Positions 43,480 through 52,830 of a DNA stretch of 64,000 bases are shown here, piece after piece. Below the pieces are notes generated by a model, which worked only from the letters and a program-made list of their open reading frames with translations, did no database searches and was not told the DNA's origin. Source of the DNA: Sphaerulina vaccinii (Eukaryota > Ascomycota > Dothideomycetes > Mycosphaerellales > Mycosphaerellaceae); contig JAKUDP010000028.1 in the NCBI GenBank assembly GCA_022570795.1, positions 124,001-188,000 on the forward strand. Direction: 5' to 3'. Position 1 is the stretch's first letter, and the number at the start of each line of letters is the position of its first letter. A program made the position numbers and the translations under genes.

Positions 43480-43854
43480 TCACAGCTTGGATGTCTTCCG
43501 CGAAGACGATTTGCTGTTCGCCATTGGCAATGCCGCAGGATTTGCATCTGCGAGAGCATTGTAGCTCGTACCCATGCGCCGAGCATAGACTCCAACGTCT
43601 AGGCCTCTCTTCTGCGCGAGGAGCTCTCCATTGATAATGCAGCTATCGCAGAAGGCTCGCTGGACATCGTATGACCCCCAAGACACCGCATTGCACGGTT
43701 GTGTCTTCGCACGATCACATCTACACAATACTGCTGCTGCCAGAGCTGTGCCATGTGCCTGTTATTGTCAGTAACTGCTATTTCCAACAGTCATACGGAG
43801 TGTGCTTACCGCGTGGCCGCAGGTAGGGTGTCTTGGAGCTTTGCGAGTGCACAT
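43480..43854 (-). CDS. Small cysteine-rich protein (CGH-motif type)
   Basis: Exons 43810-43854 and 43480-43758, joined over a 51-nt intron with a classic TTACTGAC branch site and AACAG acceptor, encode 107 residues. It opens MCTRKAPRHPTCGHA and continues with LCRCDRAKTQPCNAVSW and RAFCDSCIINGE, seven Cys and two His in the first 55 residues, spaced as C-x9-C-G-H, C-x-C, C, C-x2-C. This suggests a small zinc-binding fold. The C-terminal 50 residues are not distinctive. No signal peptide. Similar short fungal proteins with an N-terminal MC..CGH pattern are common in Pezizomycotina and lack a known function. The intron quality is the main reason I call it a gene. Confidence 0.65.
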
Positions 43855-46291
43855 CGTGAAGGAGATTGATGGACAGGTCTGTTTTCTCGGGATATCGAAT
43901 TGCTAACAAGTGACGACTTTGAATATACAGCTGATGGGAGTTGCGGCCATCCTATTTATCACTTCTGCGAGATGCTCTGGTCGATGGCTTCCACCAGACC
44001 ATTTCTGCCATCAGCAACCCATACGATGCGCTCTGATACAGCCAGACCAGACATACTTGCAGCACATATGCGACCTCCATGTGGTAAAGCGAACGACTGC
44101 TCCGAAGCTGAACAGCACCAGCGTAGCTGGAGAGCAAAGAAGGTCAGCAAAGTCCACTTCCACGTGGTGAAGGGAATACCTGCCCCGAGGCAGAACATAA
44201 AGAAGCGTAGGTGGATAGCAAAGAACGACTATGTCCGTACGATGCGGCTGGCAAGCTCTATGAACAACAGTTGCCGACTGCGAAACCATCACGAGGCACT
44301 TCTTGCACCACATATCATATCTTGACTATTGCCGTCAGGCGTCGTCCACGCCAGTACGGATGCATCGCATCATCCCGTCTATGGCTACAGACTGGGAACG
44401 GCACGGCGTAGATTGAGAGCACTATTGAAACGCAATGCATGGCTGCATCACATCATGGCAGTCGCCATATGCGTCAGGCGGCGGCACTTGATCGTGTTGT
44501 ACGAACTGGTGCATGATCTAGACCACGAAGAAGCAGTGAGATGTGCTTGGAGGCGGCCAACATCGACACTGCACAAACATGAAACACTGCTCGCCATCGT
44601 AGCGTCTTGCCAAGCAGCGTTCATCATTACACAAGGTGGCTTGATGCGGCTATAGTCCAGACCACGCCACCACGGCCGAAGCCACATCTCGACATACGAA
44701 CGTAAATATCAAGCATATTCAGCCAACTCCTGGTCGGCATCAACTTCGGGCGAGGCGCTTCACCCGCCGAACGGAGTCGAAATGATCCATCGCCGGCTTG
44801 CATCGTCGATTACATTTGTGTTCAAGTGCATGCTGCCGAGTTATAGCCGCTCGAGAAGAGTGTCCTGCTCGAGCCTCGCGTATCTCAGATCTGGATCAAG
44901 CCAGTGCAACATGCTGGTTTCGGATGATAGCTAATCCGCCACAGATTTCCAAGGATAAGGTCTGCCTGATATACAAGAAGTATGGTTTTGGCATATCTGC
45001 TGAGAGCAGGCATGCTGTGCACACGTCTAATGCTCAGAAACAAGCTGGCTTATTGGCCATCGTCCTCGCCATACCAAGTGCCCAGGCAGGATTCGCTCCA
45101 ATAACTGGTGGAATCCTGTATGAGGCCGCACCGATTTCGTTCTGTCACTCAGCAGCAGGGCTTAGGGCTCAGAACGACATACTTTGCAGGAGGACAAGAT
45201 GCCTCAGGCGATGCTACCAAGCCGACCCGCCTCTTGGCTTGACGCTCCTACAGGATGCGAATGCATCATACAGATCTAGCTGATTGCCAAGCATGATCAC
45301 ATCTTCATCACCTCTGAACCGAGCGAGCTGCGTGGCCGCAGTTGTGCTACTGTCAGTTCACAATAGCCTGATAGCGTTTCTCGTGCTGCTCGCATGGATG
45401 ACATGCATGAGCTATATGCTGTGATCATGACCTTCGGTGCCCCATGAGCTCCTTTGCAAGCTCACATAACGAGCTACATCAGCCGAATTCTATAACACAC
45501 CTACTCCAAGACCATGCTACATATATGAAATGATAGCCACAACTGGTCGATCCTGTCAAGTCAATGGCTCAGCGAGTCTTCTCCGAACACTTTAAACCCG
45601 AGAAACATCTTATGATAAGGCCTGGATATTCGGACGCGAAAGCTGCAACCAGGAACGAACATGGGCTTATGGCTCGCGGAAGACGGATTCGAATCACCCT
45701 CGCACGCCTTGACAGCCAATGCTGCCCGGGGCGTATATCGAAAGCCATCCTGATTGCTTCGAAGGGCTGTGTACGACCGGTGAACACGAACAAGAGTGTG
45801 GTGTCGTACGATGAGGTTGCACAAGTCTGGGGTCGCCTCAGGCTGTGCACAGGTGACTCGGCATGCCCGCAAAGCTTAATATTTTGAGCCGAGAGGCCGC
45901 AGCGCTTCCGAGGGAGCATGACGACTCAACATGCACGTCACAACGAGAGGTTTTACTTAGAAATCGCTAGTGCCGCCTTTTGTGGCCACATGCGACTGGG
46001 TTCGCACTGTGGCAGACGGGCATAGGATGAGGGACATTCGTGGTCACCGGTCTCGCTGACATACGCATAGTCACCTGGCCACGAGACCGTTTCGACGACC
46101 TTCTCTGCCACCTACAACGGGCGCTTAGTATTCCTTCTTGTCTCTCTTCACCCAAGACTCGACAGCCGACAACCAGCCGTAAACCAGCCTTCTCCAATAT
46201 ATCACCTTTCATATCTCGATATCTCGTACTCGAATCCTTCAGCCCACCTTGATCAACTGACTGGTATAGCGACACCACTACGAAACGCAGT
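43855..46291. other. Gene-poor region
   Basis: 2.4 kb without a supportable gene. Plus frames at 43900-44325, 44329-44655 and 44798-45283 lack domain-like blocks and convincing splice sites. A T-loop-like GGATTCGAATCACC at about 45687-45700 has no matching tRNA around it. The last 80 bp form the promoter of the glycine-zipper gene. Confidence 0.4.
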
Positions 46292-47209
46292 ATGGCCGCC
46301 GCAGAGTACTTCAACCCAGGCGGTGGTCAAGGCCAGTCATATCCTTCAGGCCCACAGCCTGGCCCATCATCTTACAATGGCGGCAACCTGACTCCACAGA
46401 ATCCTCCATATCCCATGTCTGGTAAGCAGTCCTCACACGATAGGCTTCATCTCGATCATGAGACTGACAGTGTTGAAGACGCGCCACCTCCATACAGTGC
46501 CTTCAGCGAACAACGACCTCACTCTCAGCCACCACCTCTCCACCGACCTACTGGCAGCAACGACATCTATCGACCTGCGCCACCCCCAGCGAACAACAGC
46601 AATGGCTACCCACCAGAAAAGAGCTCGAGACCGCCGAATCAGATGAACGACTATTATCAATACCAACAACAGCAGCAACAGTATCAGCAATACCCGCCAC
46701 CTCCACCACAACAGTCCGGATCATGGCAACAACAGCCTGGTGGCTACTTTCCACCTCAACAGCAAGGTGGTCCTGCTCCTCAAGTACCTCAAGTCCGCTT
46801 CGATGATCGAAAGCACTCCACGACACCTCTCTACCGTCCTTCGAACTCTCCATACCGCGAGTCAGAACGCGATCGCAGTAGGAGCAGGAGTCGAAGCAGA
46901 GACAGACACAGGAAATACCACCATCATCATCGACCAGAGGCGCCTAAGAAGAAGCCGTCTGGCGCATCGACTTTCCTCGGTGCAGGCGGTGGAGCTATCC
47001 TAGGAGATGCGATATTTCCAGGTCTGGGTACGCTGGGTGGTGCATTGCTTGGTGGTTTGGGCGGACATGAGTATGCGAAGGAGAAGAGTAAGAGAGCTCC
47101 TGCGAAGAAACATAGGAGTTATAGTAATGATATGGATTATGGAGATTCTGGTTCTTATTTCAGGAGGGATGATTACTCTCGGGATGATAGGAGGGGGAGG
47201 AAGTATTGA
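46292..47209 (+). CDS. Pro/Gln-rich protein with glycine zipper
   Basis: Single exon, 305 residues. The first 180 residues are disordered and rich in Pro, Gln, Tyr and Ser, with a PPPYS (WW-binding PPxY) motif near residue 66 and runs of Gln and Pro. An Arg/Ser/His tract follows (ERDRSRSRSRSRDRHRKYHH). Residues about 227-257, FLGAGGGAILGDAIF then PGLGTLGGALLGGLGGHEYA, form a glycine zipper, a packing motif of membrane-inserting helices; the tail is basic and Arg/Asp-rich. Fungal proteins of this layout are frequent and mostly uncharacterised. A membrane-associated or RNA-related role is possible; neither is shown. Confidence 0.8.
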   Translation: MAAAEYFNPGGGQGQSYPSGPQPGPSSYNGGNLTPQNPPYPMSGKQSSHDRLHLDHETDSVEDAPPPYSAFSEQRPHSQPPPLHRPTGSNDIYRPAPPPANNSNGYPPEKSSRPPNQMNDYYQYQQQQQQYQQYPPPPPQQSGSWQQQPGGYFPPQQQGGPAPQVPQVRFDDRKHSTTPLYRPSNSPYRESERDRSRSRSRSRDRHRKYHHHHRPEAPKKKPSGASTFLGAGGGAILGDAIFPGLGTLGGALLGGLGGHEYAKEKSKRAPAKKHRSYSNDMDYGDSGSYFRRDDYSRDDRRGRKY

Positions 47210-47672
47210 TGAGGTGGTGTGTAAATGATCATGAATGGGTTCTGGCAATGCTGGTCGTTGCAAGGAGGGAGAATTGTACATTATTAGCGAATACCCAAGG
47301 GGAGGCGGATCTGTGTTTTAGTATGATGAGATATGATGTAGATTGACAAGATCAAGATGACTTCATGTGCGCAGAGTGGATCTTTCCATGTTTGAATGAA
47401 AACAAGTTTTTGAGGTGAGGTCAGCCGACGACCATGACTGACCAGATCGCGTAGTAGAAGATGTCTTGTTGAGATCTGTAAATGACTGCATATACCTATG
47501 CTAGCTGCCTTTACCTTCAGCTCTGTGAGCTGTAGATCACTTCCTCTTCATGAGACAGACTGTATATAACCAAGGAAAAGTGTCTGCTCCAGCCTGCCCG
47601 AAGCGCATCATGTCCAGGCTTGCAGCAGTGCCGAACGCGTACCATGACAAGTCAGAGTCCTAGCAACTGCAC
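47210..47672. other. Convergent intergenic region
   Basis: 0.46 kb between two stop codons; nothing recognised. Confidence 0.4.
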
Positions 47673-49691
47673 TCAGATCTCCCATTCCATTTCACCCTCC
47701 TCGTGAGCGGCGGTCGCATCGGGAGAGGCGCCCTGAATCTCGACATTGGGATTTGAGGTGAAAGGATCCTCCGGCCAGTCATCAGAAGCAGCCTCTGTCA
47801 GCAGAAGAGCTTCCTGTTCGAGGGCATCATCTGATCCGATATCAGCTTCTTGCTCGACCCCTTCATCCTCTGCTGCAGCATCGATGATTTCCTGCAACTC
47901 CTGAGTATCTGTAGTGACCGCTGGAGCTGTAATGGTGCTTGCAGCCGTGGTTGGCGTAGTCTTACTGGTGGCCGTAGCTGCCAGCTTCTTAGCCTTCTTG
48001 CGTAGCTTCCAGTCTTTCACCGACAGTCCCGATTCGAGCCTTTCCTTCTCGTCCTTGCGTATCTTCCAGGCTTTCACTGACAGTCCAGATTCGAACCGCT
48101 CCTTCTCGTCCTTATCTTCCTCCGGAGTCAGGTAGACGACGATCTTCTTGGGATTGTCCGGTCGCCACAGTCCTTCGATGTTGAAATTGTAATCGACTGG
48201 CCATGTCATAGTTTCCTCGAATGGCGGGACATTCAACGTAACACATGCTTCCCGACCCAAGGCCAGGGTCTGCATTTGTTCCGGCAGGTTGTTTGCGATA
48301 CGTGTGACGCGATTGTACTGGAGAGCCGTGATATCTGCCGCTGTTCTGTATGTCAGTTGATGATCAAGCCGGCCCTCCTGATCTTAACCTACCTGTATAG
48401 CGTTCCTGGATCCACTTCCTGAACTTCGCGTTCTCCGCAGCTCGACGGCGTAGCCCCAGAAAGCTGAGTAGGATGTGCAGAGGAGCAGCACAATCGGTGG
48501 CTTTCTCAGCCGGAGTGAGGAAGCAACTTGCAAGCTTATCAGCCTGCTCTAGGTCCTCGTTGCTGATCTGGGCAAGGTGTTTCTCTCGAGCAACGAAGCG
48601 CCGACTGCGGACATACACGCATCGGTCGTACATAAACTTCATTGCCGTAGGGAGCAGATGCTCGAGAATACCAGAGTCCTTGAGATATAGTTCTGGCAAC
48701 ACGTCTTTCAGCCCAGCAGCGACTAGCTCGGGCAGCGTAGCGGAACGGCTTCCAGTCTTGGTAACGACCTCGTGGTGGGAAATGAACTCGTGTGTAAACC
48801 AATAAGAGCACAGTTTCTCACGTTCCTTATCGTTGATTCCTTTGAATCTGGCGAGGTTGAGGTCTTTGATAAGATCAGGTCCGAACCGGAAGATAGTGGG
48901 CCGTTCATGTGCAGTCTCGCTGTTCGTTGGCAGATCTCGGAATGCTGGTCTCACAGCACCATCTGCATCGATCATGTAGATGGTGATGTCCTCTTCTCCT
49001 TTGCTCTCTCTGCATGTGCCAAGTACCAACGGAAAGAGTATCGAGTTGGTCCAAGATAGAGTCTCGTCCCAATTCTGATCGTTCCAGAGGAAACGCCTCA
49101 CGAGCATCAGGCGAGCATGTGGCAGGTCAAGCAGATCTGGCGCACACAGGTCTGAGAGATTCGAGCCGTGGTACGATTTCTGAACCTTGTGGACCTTGGC
49201 AGGAATATGCTTGTCCAGCCGATCGATACCATTTGTGCATTTGCGGTGTGTGCCTTTGCTGTCCGATGCTACACGGAAGAGCTGAGATGGAATCGGTCTC
49301 TCATCCAGTCGTGCTTTATCATGTCAGCATAGCGTGGTGGGCAACTATAGGGAAACGTACCTTGACATAGCTTCTTCTCATCGTCTGTAATCTCAGGGGA
49401 CTTGTACTTAGGCTCGTCCAGCAGGCTAGCTCGAATCGTAGTGCCCAGCCGGTTCACAGCGTCCGCGTTAGACTTGAGCGTGCTTCGGGCTTTTTCGAAG
49501 TCAGCCTTCTCATGTGGGGCAAAGTCTCGTTCTCGTAGCTCGAATATCTTCTCTGAGCTGATAAAGTCATTCTCCGCAAGTTTGTCGGCCTCTACTTTGG
49601 AGAGTCGCTTTGGTTTGGCGGGCTCTGACTGCTTTGCTCGTGGTCTTCGGGGTGCCATCTTCACTCTGGGCTGCTTCTTGGTGCGTGCCAT
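47673..49691 (-). CDS. DUF7587-like protein with 19-residue tandem duplication
   Basis: Three exons, 49361-49691, 48393-49313 and 47673-48340 (introns 47 and 52 nt, both with CTGAC branch sites), encode 639 residues. The start was placed at MARTKKQPRVKMAPRR, whose context is good; the frame stays open upstream. A basic N-terminus is followed by a charged region, then DERPIPSQLFRVASDSKGTH and a long segment with LDLPHARLMLVRRFLWN, ILFPLVLG, DITIYMIDAD and LCSYWFTHEFISHHEV. This order resembles the DUF7587 domain found in many Dothideomycetes, of unknown function. Near the C-terminus a 19-residue unit occurs twice in tandem (DEKERFESGLSVKAWKIRK and DEKERLESGLSVKDWKLRK). The end is Thr/Ala-rich and acidic. 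No enzymatic motif found. Confidence 0.78.
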
Positions 49692-50488
49692 AGTGATGGA
49701 AGAAGGACAAGAAGTGCAAGGGGAGTATTGGAAGGTATTGTAGAAAGAAAAGGTGCACAAGAAGGAAGAACTTATAGTGGCCCAGTCATCTGAGCACGGA
49801 CCTGCAGCCAGCAGTGAGACGAGGGTCCATTTCACTTCGAACTGGCCAGAGCACCATCAAGTGAGGTCGCAACTTGATGTGAGATGAGTTCTTGAGCTTG
49901 AAAGTCTTGCTTCGAGGGGTGGACGCGATCCATTTGGTTACAGATACTTGCCTCAAGACACATTAGCAGTACAGATCAAGATAGAAAGAGTGTGCTGCTA
50001 ACAACGCATCCCTTTGCATGGACACGATAGCACTATACACATACGCTCCTGCCAGAGTCATCTCATCCATGGAGCTCACTTGTGGTCAGATCTGAGAAAT
50101 GGCAAACGCCGTCTTCGCCACAGGAGGTGAGGTTCGGCACTTTCCGTAAGCGTTCTGGAGATTCGGGCGTGAGATAGGTGGTCGTCATATATGCTATGGG
50201 ATGTGCTATGAGAGCAGAGAAGAGATGGAGCTGATGTTGGGAGTGGGAAGGAGGCAGGAACGAAGCGGGAAGGCTCCGCGAAATCTTGGCGCGCTAGTGT
50301 GTAGGGTAGCTGCCAAAAAAGTTCGCCTTCTCGAGACTTTGAACATCACGACACCGCACACCAAACATCTCCTCCTCCATCCCGCCCCACCTCTTTCACA
50401 CAAGGACCGGATACATATTGTCAAGAGCGAAGACGCATCAGCAGATACCTAAGGTGTCCAAGATTGGGCTCAGGCCGACACCGCCAGG
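49692..50488. other. Divergent promoter region, DUF7587-like / nog2
   Basis: 0.8 kb between two start codons. No gene-like frame, repeat or RNA gene seen. An A-rich stretch (GCCAAAAAAGTTCG near 50311-50324) lies about 170 bp before the nog2 start. Confidence 0.4.
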
Positions 50489-52707
50489 ATGGGCTCAGGC
50501 AAGAAAGAAGCCGCCCGCAAGGTGCGGCAAGGCAAGACTGGCGATGGCATGGCCAATGTGAAAACCAAAGGAGAGGTACTAAGGCCCAGACAATGCACTA
50601 CATATACGTCTTCGTAATATTGGGGCTAACCTCTATTCTGATAGAACTTCTACCGCAGCGCGAAGAAGGTCAAGACGCTCAATATGTTCAAAGAGGGCAA
50701 AGCCACGCGCAACGCCAAGGGAGAGATCACACAGACAGCGAGCTTTCAAGGCTGGGATAAGCCGAGTGCGCGCGTCGAGCCCAACAGGAAGTGGTTCACA
50801 AATACGAGAGTGATATCGCAAGATGCGCTGGAGAAGTTCCGTGGCGCTGTGGAAGCGCAGAGCAAGGACCCATACAGCTATCTGCTGAAGCAGAACAAGC
50901 TGCCCATGAGCTTGATCACAGACAACAAGGATAAAGAGCGGAAAGACGGTCTCATACAGCACAAGGCCAAGATACGAATAGAGAGCGAGAAGTTCGGCGA
51001 CACATTCGGACCCAAGGCGCAACGGAAACGACCACGACTAGCAGTATCGAACATCGAAGACCTCGCGAACGCTTCCGGCAAGGACTACAGCACATACGAA
51101 GAACGATTAGAAGAAGCGCGATTACTGTCTGGCGCAGGCGACATCAAGCCCGACACAGGCTTCACTGGCGACGAAGACTACAAGCATGGCGTACTCACAT
51201 CCGCAAAAGAGCCTGTCTTTTCAAAAGGCCAAAGCAAACGAATATGGAACGAACTGTACAAGGTCATCGATAGCTCCGATGTGATCATACATGTCATCGA
51301 CTGTCGGGATCCCGAAGGAACGCGGTGTCGCAGTGTGGAGAAGTACATGCGAGAAGAAGCGCCTCACAAGCACTTGGTGTTCTTGCTGAACAAGTGCGAT
51401 CTGGTGCCAACGAGTGTTGCGGTATGTCTCCCTCCTTTTCCTTTCTTCCTTTCACATCATCCTTCCTCCACCCGCCATTGCTTAAGTCAAGGTCTGCATC
51501 CGCCATTCCAGGCAAGACAATGAAGCAGACCTGTTACAGCGATGGCAGATTGAACCCCAGCTCCAACCGATCCTCTGTCGTTTTGGCATGATCACCTCGG
51601 TAGCATTTGTATCTTGTTTGAGTAGCGATCCGGATAGCTGCAAAGCTTCACACCCGTGATGGACAGCTTAGTAACGAGATATACATCTCATCTTCCTCTT
51701 CACCATTGCACCTACAGCAATCTGGTTGACCAGCAGTTCACTGACATATGTGTGCTTATCAGGCAAAATGGGTCAAACTCCTCTCCCGCGAATATCCCAC
51801 CCTAGCCTTCCACGCCAGCATGACCAACAGTTTCGGCAAAGGCTCCCTAATCTCCCTCCTCCGCCAATTCAGTTCCCTGCACAGTTCCCGAAAGCAAATC
51901 TCCGTAGGCTTCATCGGCTACCCAAACACCGGAAAATCTTCCATAATCAACACCCTCCGAAAGAAAAAAGTCTGCACCACAGCTCCGATCCCCGGAGAGA
52001 CGAAAGTATGGCAATATATCACTTTGATGAAAAGGATTTATCTCATTGATTGTCCGGGGATTGTACCGCCGAGTATTACCGATACGCCGGAGGATATTTT
52101 ATTGAGAGGTGTAGTGAGGGTGGAGAATGTGGAGAATCCGGCGCAGTATATGCCTGCTGTGCTTGCGAAGTGTAAGAGACATCATTTGGAGAGGACATAT
52201 CAAGTGAAAGGTTGGAACGACGATGATGGAGCTAAGGCTTTCGAGGATAAGAACGAGAAAGAACGGCTTACGGAAAGTATCAATTTCTTGGAAATGCTAG
52301 CTCGCAAGGGCGGTCGACTATTGAAGGGTGGTGAAGCGGATATGGATGGTGTGGCGAAGATGATACTTAACGACTTCCTACGAGGCAAGATTCCTTGGTT
52401 TTCTGCTCCTCCTAAACAGGTCGGAGACGATGCCGTGGACAGCACGAAAGAGGGCAGCAGAGATGAGAAGCTGGGGCTGACGCATAAGAGGAAGAGAGAC
52501 CTCAACGACGACGGAGAGTCAGTCGCGACAGGTGCTGCTACTGAAGAGGTCGACGACAGCGACGATGTGGACGACACCTTTACAGGTTTCGACGAAGAAG
52601 AAGAAAATGGGGATGAGAGTCTTGGTGGTATCTCAATCGACGCTGGCGAGAGTGACAGCGAAGAAGATGACGATAGTGCCGGAGAAGAAGAAGAAGAAGA
52701 AGCATAG
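50489..52707 (+). CDS. nog2: Nucleolar GTP-binding protein 2 (Nog2/NGP-1)
   Basis: Exons 50489-50575, 50645-51421 and 51763-52707 encode 602 residues. Nog2 is a circularly permuted GTPase of the nucleolus and nucleus that acts in maturation of the 60S ribosomal subunit. The permuted motif order is visible: G4 NKCD at 278-281 precedes G1 GYPNTGKSS at 340-348 and G3 DCPGI at 384-388, with G2-like [10 protein letters not shown] between them. The N-terminal NGP1NT block ([20 protein letters not shown] and [17 protein letters not shown]) is intact. The C-tail is strongly acidic. The second intron, 341 nt, is several times longer than the others in this window. It ends with a CACTGACAT branch region and CAG. 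Confidence 0.95.
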
Positions 52708-52830
52708 ATGCTTCAATATGATGCTCATGATACCCATAATGCATGATGCAAGTTCTGACGGGACCATCTTGGTCAACCGTTGATGCTACAAAGCTCTACT
52801 AGTGTCATCATGTCATACTCGTGACCATGT

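Noticed and set aside
43934..44170. Short plus-strand frame opening MGVAAILFITSARCSG with several Cys
   Set aside because: The hydrophobic stretch is too short for a convincing signal peptide, and the downstream sequence has no support from splice sites or composition.
44329..45283. Two plus-strand frames of 108 and 161 codons
   Set aside because: Cys/His/Arg-rich translations without recognisable motifs, flanked by no plausible introns.
45687..45700. T-loop/B-box-like GGATTCGAATCACC
   Set aside because: On neither strand do the surrounding 90 bases offer an A-box, a paired T-stem or an acceptor stem, so I do not call a tRNA.
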